A stretch of 50,374 bases of DNA, taken from assembly GCA_023417065.1 (NCBI GenBank), contig JAEZGH010000183.1, forward strand, positions 1-50,374. Reading direction: 5' to 3'. The notes beneath the pieces were generated by a model. It searched no databases. It was not told the DNA's origin and saw only the letters and a list, made by a program, of their open reading frames with translations. The DNA is from Bacteroidota bacterium. Lineage in GTDB: Bacteria; Bacteroidota; Bacteroidia; Cytophagales; Cyclobacteriaceae. Both the position numbers and the translations under genes were made by a program. Below are positions 39,901 to 47,896 of the stretch, one piece after another; the stretch's first letter is position 1; each line of letters opens with the position of its first letter.

Positions 39901-42900
39901 ATGCAAAAAATTTTACTGTCAACCTGCGCGTGCCTGTTGATTGCATGGGGCAACATCAGCGCACAAAACCGAACGATTACGGGTAGGGTGACGTCGGCTG
40001 ACGATGGAGCGCCGCTTCCTGGCGTAAACGTAGTGATCAAAGGAACTGCAACAGGTACAGTCACTGATGTGAACGGAGACTACACAATCAGTGCGCCCCA
40101 GGAAGGGGGAGTTTTAGTTTTCTCGTTCATCGGACTTGCAACGCAGGAAATTGAAATAGGGCAGCGTAACAACATTGATGTAACACTTAGTCAGGATGTC
40201 ACGCAGCTTGGAGAGGTTGTTGTCACAGCAATTGGTATCGAGCGGGAGAAGAAAGCGCTTGGGTACTCCGTTGCGCAGGTCAATTCAGATCGATTGTCGC
40301 AGCTCTCGGAGCCTGATCCGTTGCGCGCCTTGACGGGCAAGGTCGCAGGAGTAAACATCTTTGCATCCGGCGGTATGCCGGGCCAGGCTACGAACATCAA
40401 CATTCGTGGGTTCTCATCATTACTTGGCAACAATCAGCCGTTGTTTGTGGTAGACGGCGTGCCCTTTGATAATTCCCTTTTTCAGACGCGTGCTACATCT
40501 GCCGGAACTATTGCCGATGGCGCGTTCTCGAATCGCGCCGTGGATCTTGATCCTAACAACATCGAATCAATAACTATTTTAAAAGGCGCTGCTGCAAGTG
40601 TGTTATATGGATCTCGTGCGGCTAACGGCGTTGTTGTGGTGACCACAAAGTCGGGAAGGAAAAATGCGCAGAAGGGACTCGAGGTCCAGTTCAACTCGTC
40701 GTACTCGCAGGAAGAGATTGCCAATGTCCCCGATATCCAAAAGGTTTACTCACAGGGCGCCGCATTTGAGTGGGACCAGGGATTCGTCGGGTCGTGGGGC
40801 GCACCTTATACGGAGCTTGGTGATGGAATCATGCATCCATACGATCAACCCCGGTTTGCAGACGTGTTCCCTGAATTTCAGGGAGTGGTAATACCGGCAA
40901 AACCTGTCAATAACGTAGAGCGGTTTTTCCGGACAGGCCATGTATTCGAAAACGCGCTGCAGATAACGTCGGGCTCTGACAGGACAAATATTACCGCAGG
41001 GGCTAGTCACATGACCAACAATGGTATTGCCATCAATACCTCATTCAGAAGAACGACTGTAAACTTTGGGGGAAGTGCTCAACTTGCCAACAAGCTTTTT
41101 GTCACAGGTAATGTGAACTACGTTGCATCGAATCAGGAAAGTGTGCAGCTGGGTAATTCATTGGGCGGCAACAATACGTCCATTCTGACGCGACTGATGT
41201 TCACTCCAACAAGTATTGACCTGGCAAGTCTGCCGTATATCAATCCTCTTGACAACAGCAATGTATACTACAGGAATGATCAGGACAATCCCTTCTGGCT
41301 GGCACACACGTCGCCTTTCTTCAGCAACGTCGACAGGACTTATGGAAACCTGGCGCTTTCCTATGATTTTTCGGAGAATTTGAAGGCTACGTACAGAGTT
41401 GGGTTCAATGCGTTCACCGATCGGAGGTTGAATGTGATCGCTGCAGGGTCAGCCATTCTTCCACTTGGAGAAATCATTGAGGATGATATATACCGGCAGG
41501 AGATCGACGCATTGCTGAATATCAACTACACGAAGGATTTCGCAGAACGCTGGAGCTTATCGGTGAATCTGGGGCATAACGTGAATAGCAGGATTACAGA
41601 TCGTCAGTCAATCCTTGGAACAGGCATTATTACATTTGGCATTCACGATATCGACAATACAGAAACGCAGATTGCCAACGGCGGAACATTTTCTGAGCGG
41701 CGATTGATTGGTGTATTTGCCGATGTCACGCTGGGCTTCGACGACTATATTTTCCTTAACCTTGCCGCGAGGAGGGATTACTCGTCGACATTACCGACTT
41801 CAAACAGAGCTTACAACTATCCTGCGGCCAGCCTGTCCGTTGTACTCACTGATGCCCTGAAAATCAACTCCCGGGCCCTGACGTTTGCCAAGGTGCGACT
41901 CAGTGCAGCAACTACAGGAAAGGATGCCGATCCTTATCTGACGCAAACAACGTTTGTCACCAACCCAGATCTTGGAAACGGAAATTTAGGGCTTCCCTTT
42001 ACACTTAACGGCAAGAAGTACAACATACTTTCCCTTGACGATCAGATAGGGAACCAGGAGCTCAGTCCGGAGTTTACGACAGAGTATGAAGCCGGAGCGG
42101 AGTTGCGCTTCTTCAACGGGCGTATTTCGGCCGACGTGGCTTACTTCCTTCGCAAAAGTACTGATCAGATCGTGAACGTGACGACTCCGCCCAGTTCCGG
42201 ATTCACGTCAATGGTTTCGAACCTCGGTGAAGTCGAAAATAAGGGTATCGAAGTCGCGCTTACCGCAGTACCGGTTGAATTGTCAAATGGATTGCGATGG
42301 ACGATGACACATACCTTCACTCGAATCAGAAATAAAGTTATCGATCTGGGTGACCTGGATGAGATTTTCCTCGGTGGGTTTACCGGACTTGGGCTGATTC
42401 ACAGGGAAGGATTGCCATTCGGCCAGATCATCGGAACAGACTACCTGCGTGATCCCGAAACCGGCATGCCGCTAATCAACGGAGACAATGGTCTGCTGAT
42501 CGACAATCCGGAAGACCAGATCATCGGCGACCCGACGCCCGATTTCCAATGGACGATGAACAATACGTTCACCTTCAGGGGAGTCTCATTGAGCTTTATG
42601 CTTGACTGGAAAAAGGGTGGCGATCAGTTCTGTTACAACTGCGGTCAAATGCGCGCCCGGGGTGTGACAACAGAAACGGTGGAGAATCGTGAATCGCCCC
42701 GGGTTATTCCCGGATTTATAGCCGACCCTGCCGATGTTACAAAGCCATTGCTGGATGAAAACGGTCAGAAAATTCCGAATACTTATCAGATCAGTGCAAA
42801 TGATCTTTACTTCATCGATGGGATTGCCTCATCAGGTGCATTCGTTCACGATACCTATGATATCTCCACCATCCGTTTGCGCGAAGTGATGATAGGCTAC

Positions 42901-43110
42901 ACGTTTCCCAAGAAGCTCCTGGAACGAACTCCTTTTGGCTCGGCGTCCATCAGCTTCAGTGGACGAAACCTTTGGTATGAAGCGTATAACACGCCAGCTA
43001 GTCTGAATTATGATCCGGAATCAACATCGATCAACGGCGCGCCGGGTATCGATTTCGGTACGGCACCGTCAACCAAACGCTATGGCGTAAATCTGAGATT
43101 AACATTCTAA
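39901..43110 (+). CDS. SusC/RagA-family TonB-linked outer membrane protein
   Basis: The 1069-residue protein has a signal peptide (LLSTCACLLIAWGNISA, then QNRTITG) and a carboxypeptidase-regulatory-like domain (about 23-100, GVNVVIKGTATGTVTDVNGD). Next come the VVVTAIG segment, a plug domain (about 118-235, with NIRGFSSLLGNNQPLFVVDG and ILKGAAASVLYGSRAANGVV) and a large beta-barrel ending in aromatic YGVNLRLTF. SusC proteins import oligosaccharides or peptides across the outer membrane with TonB energy, together with a SusD lid. It begins a three-gene operon, 19 bases before susD. No hydrolase is present in the window, so the substrate is not indicated. Confidence 0.93.
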   Translation: MQKILLSTCACLLIAWGNISAQNRTITGRVTSADDGAPLPGVNVVIKGTATGTVTDVNGDYTISAPQEGGVLVFSFIGLATQEIEIGQRNNIDVTLSQDVTQLGEVVVTAIGIEREKKALGYSVAQVNSDRLSQLSEPDPLRALTGKVAGVNIFASGGMPGQATNINIRGFSSLLGNNQPLFVVDGVPFDNSLFQTRATSAGTIADGAFSNRAVDLDPNNIESITILKGAAASVLYGSRAANGVVVVTTKSGRKNAQKGLEVQFNSSYSQEEIANVPDIQKVYSQGAAFEWDQGFVGSWGAPYTELGDGIMHPYDQPRFADVFPEFQGVVIPAKPVNNVERFFRTGHVFENALQITSGSDRTNITAGASHMTNNGIAINTSFRRTTVNFGGSAQLANKLFVTGNVNYVASNQESVQLGNSLGGNNTSILTRLMFTPTSIDLASLPYINPLDNSNVYYRNDQDNPFWLAHTSPFFSNVDRTYGNLALSYDFSENLKATYRVGFNAFTDRRLNVIAAGSAILPLGEIIEDDIYRQEIDALLNINYTKDFAERWSLSVNLGHNVNSRITDRQSILGTGIITFGIHDIDNTETQIANGGTFSERRLIGVFADVTLGFDDYIFLNLAARRDYSSTLPTSNRAYNYPAASLSVVLTDALKINSRALTFAKVRLSAATTGKDADPYLTQTTFVTNPDLGNGNLGLPFTLNGKKYNILSLDDQIGNQELSPEFTTEYEAGAELRFFNGRISADVAYFLRKSTDQIVNVTTPPSSGFTSMVSNLGEVENKGIEVALTAVPVELSNGLRWTMTHTFTRIRNKVIDLGDLDEIFLGGFTGLGLIHREGLPFGQIIGTDYLRDPETGMPLINGDNGLLIDNPEDQIIGDPTPDFQWTMNNTFTFRGVSLSFMLDWKKGGDQFCYNCGQMRARGVTTETVENRESPRVIPGFIADPADVTKPLLDENGQKIPNTYQISANDLYFIDGIASSGAFVHDTYDISTIRLREVMIGYTFPKKLLERTPFGSASISFSGRNLWYEAYNTPASLNYDPESTSINGAPGIDFGTAPSTKRYGVNLRLTF

Positions 43111-43129
43111 TCACCCGAACCCGATCAAT

Positions 43130-44842
43130 ATGAAAAAGCATATCATACGAAATACAGCACTTTGTGTTTGTCTTCTTACCGGGTTTTCCTGCGGAGACTA
43201 TCTCGACATCAATCAGGATCCCAACAATGCAAAGTCTGCGTCTGTCGAACAATTACTGACCGCGTCACAACTTGCCATCGGATCTGTTTTTGGCGGACAA
43301 CACACCGATGGTTCAGGAAGTATCAATGAAGATCCATCGATATTTGTCCAGCACTACTATAACTTAAGTCAATCGCGCTTTGACATTGCGGGTAGCGACT
43401 ACGATGCCAACTGGCGTGACATCTATCGTGAAGGCCTGCGCGACATTGAGGAAATCGTGAAGGATGGAACCGAAGAAGAACTGTGGGCTCACGTCGGAAT
43501 TGCCCAGATTGAGAAGGCGTTTGTTCTTACAACGCTGGTTGACCTTTGGGGAGACATCCCTTACATTGAAGCTCTGCAAGGTCAGGATAATCTGGCTCCG
43601 GCCTTTGATCCTGGAGCTGAAGTGTACGATGCCATGTTTGTTCTTCTCGATGAAGCAATTGCCAACCTAAGCAAAGAGGCGCCTGTTCCGGTGAACGATG
43701 TCTTCTTCGGGGGAGAAGCGAGGCAATGGATTAAGGCAGCAAATGCAATCAAACTGAACATGTACAACAAGATTCGCCTGGTGGATCCTGGTCGCTCTGC
43801 GGCGGGAATAATGCAACTCCTCGCGGAGGGAAATCTGTTGGCTACGAATGCCGATGACTGGGACTTCCGTTATGGGAGCAACAACTCACCCGAAAACCGG
43901 CACCCGCTTTTCATCGAAAACTATATCGCGTGCTGCTTGCAGTTTCCATCGGCGTATCTGATCTATACGATGAACAACGAAAACGATCCGCGTTTACCCT
44001 ATTACTTCTATCGCCAGTCGTTGCAGGATCCTGCGGGAACGAGCATCCCGTGCGACGCTATTGATTGCAGTCCCTATGACAACAACGGCTACTATGGTCG
44101 CGGTTACTTCAGTCGTGTTCAGGGTGATGATTCAGGGATTCCCAACGACGGGACGATACGCACTACGTTCGGCGTGTATCCTGCAGGTGGACTGTACGAC
44201 ATCGTCAGGAAGAATTCCCAGGGCGATCCCATTGTTACAAGATCGGTTAGCGTAAGCAGCAACTCGGGCGCAGGGGTACAACCTCTGATGACGTACTTCA
44301 TGCAGGAGTTTGCAAGAGCGGAGGCTGCCCTTACGATCGAAACGGGTGAAGATGCCCGAGTCCTTTTTCAAAGAGCAGTTACTGCTCAGATTGACAAGGT
44401 TGTGAATTTCAGTACGGCAACCGATCCTAACGCCCTTGGAAAATCGAGTGAGCTCCTTGACGACCTTACGGGTGTTCCGATTGGTATTACCGTTCAACAG
44501 CGCATTGATACGTACGTTCAGTCAAAACTTGATGCCTTTGATGCGGCCTCCGGCGTTGAAGAAAAGTTGGCCGTCCTGATTACCGAAAAACACAAGGCGT
44601 TGTTTGGCGTTGGCTGGGAAGCCTACAACGACTATCGTCGTACAGGGTATCCGTTGTTTTACAACATGCAAACCAAAACCGGAGCGCTTGTAATGTACCC
44701 CGACAATGCCCGCGAGGCCGCGCTTGTTCCCAACGGAGAATTCCCTCGCCGGCTTTTATATCCGTCGCTGGAGTTGAACTCCAATCCAAATGCGCCGGCG
44801 CAATCGACGAAGGCAACACCTGTGTTTTGGGACAAAAATTAA
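43130..44842 (+). CDS. SusD/RagB-family surface lipoprotein (SusD-like_2 type)
   Basis: The 570-residue protein has a lipoprotein signal with GFSC (Cys21) and then CGDYLDINQDPNNAKSASVE, the start typical of the SusD-like_2 group. The protein is helical with TPR-like units (AHVGIAQIEKAFVLTTLVDL, WGDIPYIEALQGQDNLAPAF) and ends YPSLELNSNPNAPAQ. SusD lies on the cell surface, binds the nutrient and closes over the SusC channel. It is directly downstream of the susC-like gene. Confidence 0.92.
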   Translation: MKKHIIRNTALCVCLLTGFSCGDYLDINQDPNNAKSASVEQLLTASQLAIGSVFGGQHTDGSGSINEDPSIFVQHYYNLSQSRFDIAGSDYDANWRDIYREGLRDIEEIVKDGTEEELWAHVGIAQIEKAFVLTTLVDLWGDIPYIEALQGQDNLAPAFDPGAEVYDAMFVLLDEAIANLSKEAPVPVNDVFFGGEARQWIKAANAIKLNMYNKIRLVDPGRSAAGIMQLLAEGNLLATNADDWDFRYGSNNSPENRHPLFIENYIACCLQFPSAYLIYTMNNENDPRLPYYFYRQSLQDPAGTSIPCDAIDCSPYDNNGYYGRGYFSRVQGDDSGIPNDGTIRTTFGVYPAGGLYDIVRKNSQGDPIVTRSVSVSSNSGAGVQPLMTYFMQEFARAEAALTIETGEDARVLFQRAVTAQIDKVVNFSTATDPNALGKSSELLDDLTGVPIGITVQQRIDTYVQSKLDAFDAASGVEEKLAVLITEKHKALFGVGWEAYNDYRRTGYPLFYNMQTKTGALVMYPDNAREAALVPNGEFPRRLLYPSLELNSNPNAPAQSTKATPVFWDKN

Positions 44843-44855
44843 AACGACGCTAACT

Positions 44856-45755
44856 ATGAAAACAATATCGACTATTAAGCTGGTGGCATGCTTTATGGCA
44901 ATAGCCGGATTTTTTACCGGATGTGATACAGAAGATGACGATCACCTGAAAATACCAGCGTTGCAAAGTGGGGGATCAGTCGCTGCGACGGTCGATCCAT
45001 CGCGCTCCTTTTTTGATATCAGCGATATGAATAATGCGCGATTTGCGATGGACCTGGTAGCGTACGATTTCGAGGGCGGTAAGCTGATCCGGCAATATGA
45101 TGTTTATGTTTCCTTTGTAGACGCGAGTGCGGGCACCATTTCGGATACTGTGCTATTGACAAGTGTAACTGAATTTCCCTCCCGACTTGAGATTACACCC
45201 GCACAAATTGCTGATGCGTTGGTGCTGCCCGACGGAATCGCAGCCTTTGAGGCGGGAGATTCCTTCAACTTTACCATGGAAGTAATCATGAAAGATGGAC
45301 GGGTGTTCAACCGGTCGAATACGAGTGATGATATCGTGCTTGAAGAAAAGGGCAGGGGCGCATTTTTTCTTTCAACCATTGTTGGGTGTTCGTCTTTCGA
45401 CATCAACTCGCTGATTGGCGAGTACAATATCATCAGTGATGCCTTTGGAATTTCCCTGACCGAGACCACCGAAGTAATTGCAGGTCCATCACCGGATCAA
45501 CTCATCATCAAGGATGTTTTTGGTCACGGCTTTGATATGACGGTGACTTTTGACGCTCTGGGAAGAGCAACGATAAACCCAAGGCAGAATACCTGGGATC
45601 CGGCAAATCTCGGACTCGAGGGCTATGGGAACGGCTATGCGATGGGAAATGGGTGGGGCTTTAGTTGCGTCGACATGATCGCATTGAATCTCTCCTATTC
45701 TGTTGACATTGGCGCTTATGCCGGGTCATGGAACTATACCATGGTAAAACAGTAA
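44856..45755 (+). CDS. Lipoprotein of unknown function in the susCD operon
   Basis: The 299-residue protein has a lipoprotein signal with FFTGC (Cys23), then an acidic linker (DTEDDDH) of the kind that directs lipoproteins to the surface in Bacteroidota. The remainder is rich in beta structure (ARFAMDLVAYDFEGGKLI, then a C-terminal domain from FDINSLIGEYNIISDAFGIS). No enzyme motif is visible. Its position, 13 bases after susD, suggests a surface ligand-binding accessory like SusE/SusF, by analogy only. The ATG at 44856 was chosen since a frame opening at 44790 reads through the susD end. Confidence 0.78.
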   Translation: MKTISTIKLVACFMAIAGFFTGCDTEDDDHLKIPALQSGGSVAATVDPSRSFFDISDMNNARFAMDLVAYDFEGGKLIRQYDVYVSFVDASAGTISDTVLLTSVTEFPSRLEITPAQIADALVLPDGIAAFEAGDSFNFTMEVIMKDGRVFNRSNTSDDIVLEEKGRGAFFLSTIVGCSSFDINSLIGEYNIISDAFGISLTETTEVIAGPSPDQLIIKDVFGHGFDMTVTFDALGRATINPRQNTWDPANLGLEGYGNGYAMGNGWGFSCVDMIALNLSYSVDIGAYAGSWNYTMVKQ

Positions 45756-45778
45756 AGCCGGGTTGACTGTAAATTAAA

Positions 45779-45807
45779 AAAGGCTGCCTCAAACCTCGGC
45801 AGCCTTT
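45779..45807. terminator. Bidirectional terminator between the susCD operon and the DUF2911 gene
   Basis: AAAGGCTGCC (45779-45788) pairs perfectly with GGCAGCCTTT (45798-45807) around a nine-base loop. It is flanked by A-rich sequence on the left and T-rich (CTTTTG) on the right, so it can stop transcription from both convergent genes. Confidence 0.92.
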
Positions 45808-45830
45808 CTTTTGTTAGTCTTGTGATTGGA

Positions 45831-46958
45831 TCAGCCTTTCAACTTCTTCAGTTCACCTTCATAGAAAGCAAGGTTAGCTTTCTGGTTTTCCGGTATGTTC
45901 TTCAGGGCAAGTTCCCAATGTTTGATGGCGTTCTTTTTGTCACCGAGTGCGGTGTATGCCCTGGCAAGACCCACGTTAGTAGTAAATTTCTCACCGGGGT
46001 ATTTCTTTTGGTTCAGCTTAAATACCTCCAGCGCTTTTTCGGTCTTACCGGATGCCAGCAATGATCGTCCGTATTGATGAACGGCCTGCACCGTTGCCGA
46101 TGGCAGATTGATGGCCTTAGCCATGATAGCTTCTGCATCCGTTTCTTTCCCCATGGCCGTAAGCACTACTGCCTTCGCCTGCAGTGAATTGAAGTCTTCA
46201 ACGCCGATATATCTTCCGCTGATTGCATATTCCGCCCACTCCAACGCTTCTTCAAGATTAACCTTGTTGGTTGCGCAAAACATGGCGGCGTCGATCCAGC
46301 TTTGGTTTGAGAAGCCCATGCGATGGCCCTGGAGTTCGTCACGGATCTGATTTACATAGGCATCGTAGAATCCCGGGAAATCGATTTTAAAATCAACGCG
46401 CTTATTTTCCCATTGCAAATAGGCAACGGCCGAAGTGCGCAGGCGGTCATCGAAGTTGAACGTGAGCCATTCAGTAAAGGGCGCGTCTTTAGGAGTGGCT
46501 GTCACCCGCAGCGCATCGTTCCTGGGATCATAGTGATAATGTCCCCAGTTTCCTGCATCCTTAGAGAATATCCATGTCCATGGTCCGTCTTTCTCCACAA
46601 CGAGAAACAATCCATACGTTCCAGCCTTGATTTCCTTTTCATTCACACGCATGTCGTGTGAAAAAGTAATGGTAGTATTTTCATTTGCGCCGACACGCCA
46701 GGGCGCGCTTGTTGATGTTCCGTAGCCGGGATCCGTAAATCCATAAGGAACCAGCTCGCCCCATATATGGCCTTTGCGGTCTTCGCCATTTGGGCCAGCT
46801 ACGTTTGGACTGTTGTACGTAATAGTTACCGAAGCAAGTCCGATCCATTGGGTAACGCTTGATTTCTGATTGTCGCCACTGGGGGGCAGCGTAATGCTTT
46901 GGGCGATAATTGATCCGCTGATCAACACGAATACGATAACCGGTATAGTTGTCTTCAT
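45831..46958 (-). CDS. DUF2911 and TPR-repeat exported protein
   Basis: The 375-residue protein has a signal peptide (TIPVIVFVLISGSIIA, then QSITLPPSG). The DUF2911 domain follows (about 25-170: SVTITYNSPNVAGP, IWGELVPYGFTDPGYGTS, PWRVGANENTTITFS, GTYGLFLVVEKDGPWTWIFS). The C-terminal half has three TPR-like repeats (ALEWAEYAISGRYIGVEDFN and AIKHWELALKNIPENQK). DUF2911 proteins are common in Bacteroidota; no function is established. It is a single gene, convergent with the susCD operon. Confidence 0.85.
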   Translation of the reverse strand: MKTTIPVIVFVLISGSIIAQSITLPPSGDNQKSSVTQWIGLASVTITYNSPNVAGPNGEDRKGHIWGELVPYGFTDPGYGTSTSAPWRVGANENTTITFSHDMRVNEKEIKAGTYGLFLVVEKDGPWTWIFSKDAGNWGHYHYDPRNDALRVTATPKDAPFTEWLTFNFDDRLRTSAVAYLQWENKRVDFKIDFPGFYDAYVNQIRDELQGHRMGFSNQSWIDAAMFCATNKVNLEEALEWAEYAISGRYIGVEDFNSLQAKAVVLTAMGKETDAEAIMAKAINLPSATVQAVHQYGRSLLASGKTEKALEVFKLNQKKYPGEKFTTNVGLARAYTALGDKKNAIKHWELALKNIPENQKANLAFYEGELKKLKG

Positions 46959-47315
46959 ACGTTTTGGGATTTAAAATAATAGTAAAGTTGCTTCTTTATA
47001 CGGCGGGATTCCTCCCGAAAGTCTCGGTATTTACATTCGGCGATGTTTCTGCAAGGTAGCCGGTATCACAACGTGAAGGGCGGAGCGCACAATGAGAGAG
47101 AAAATTGTATCCGTACCCCACGGATTCCCACCGTGTTAAACACAGGTTTCGTTTGGATCGCTAAAGCCCTGCGTATTATTGAGAATACTATTTTGGTTCG
47201 TCTTTAGCTGAATTTCCCCGGAGGAGCCAGACGGGAATCAGGCACCCGAAATCACCCTGGGGTTTCGGTCCATATAACTTTTATTTCGTATAATTGAAGT
47301 AACATCCATGGCTAC
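46959..47315. other. Intergenic region before the third sigma gene
   Basis: No gene is visible in these 357 bases. Small hairpins lie at 47004-47017 (CGGGA/TCCCG) and 47119-47135 (CACGG/CCGTG), the latter running into a palindromic GTGTTAAACAC at 47133-47143. A GAAA/TTTC inverted repeat lies near 47246-47267. A TAACTTTT sequence at about 47276-47283, one base off TAnnTTTG, could be the -7 element for the gene at 47316. I see no RNA gene. Confidence 0.5.
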
Positions 47316-47888
47316 ATGCGAGGCACCACTATAACCGATGAACTTACGCAATACCTGATCCGAATAGGTGAGGGGGATAAAGAGGCTTCGCGAGTGGCCT
47401 TTCCCTTCATCTACGAAGAACTGCAGCGTGTGGCAAGAAGCGTGCGCTTTAAGTTTCACGGCCTCGAAACGTTAAACACTACAGCAATTATTCATGAGGC
47501 CTATCTGAAATTATCGAATTACGAAAAGCGTTGGCAAAGCAGCGCGCATTTTTATTGTGTTGCCGCCAAAGCGATGCGACAGGTATTGTTGAATGCGGCA
47601 CGGAGCAGAAACGCGGAGAAGCGAGGTGGCGACCTTAATCATACTTCGTTGGACGGAATCCATGAGCGCGTCGCGCTGTCCTCTGAGGCATCTGAAAAAT
47701 TAGTTGATTTTGAAGATCTGCTTCAACAACTCGAACAACAGGATGCGCTGTACGGCCGGATCGTGGAGTGTCGTTTTTTTGCAGGAATGAGTATTGACGA
47801 TACGGCGGAAGCATTGCAGATTTCACCCGCGACAGTAAAGCGCAAATGGCAACTTGCGAGGAACTGGCTTTATATCCATCTCGCCTGA
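47316..47888 (+). CDS. ECF-type sigma factor of the kinase-linked group
   Basis: The 190-residue protein has region 2 (FPFIYEELQRVARSVRFKFH, LNTTAIIHEAYLKLSNYEKR, HFYCVAAKAMRQVLLNAARS) and region 4 (LYGRIVECRFFAGMSIDDTA, EALQISPATVKRKWQLARNW). The HEAYLKL segment and the C-terminal WQLARNWLYIHL are typical of the ECF group (TIGR02999-like) found with Ser/Thr kinases. The kinase gene starts eight bases after its stop, so the two form a unit. I used the ATG at 47316 (MRGTTITDEL). Confidence 0.88.
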   Translation: MRGTTITDELTQYLIRIGEGDKEASRVAFPFIYEELQRVARSVRFKFHGLETLNTTAIIHEAYLKLSNYEKRWQSSAHFYCVAAKAMRQVLLNAARSRNAEKRGGDLNHTSLDGIHERVALSSEASEKLVDFEDLLQQLEQQDALYGRIVECRFFAGMSIDDTAEALQISPATVKRKWQLARNWLYIHLA

Positions 47889-47896
47889 CGGTGCCT

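Noticed and set aside
46959..47315. Possible small RNA or tRNA suggested by several small hairpins
   Set aside because: No cloverleaf, no CCA end and no T-loop consensus; the stems are only 5-7 bp.
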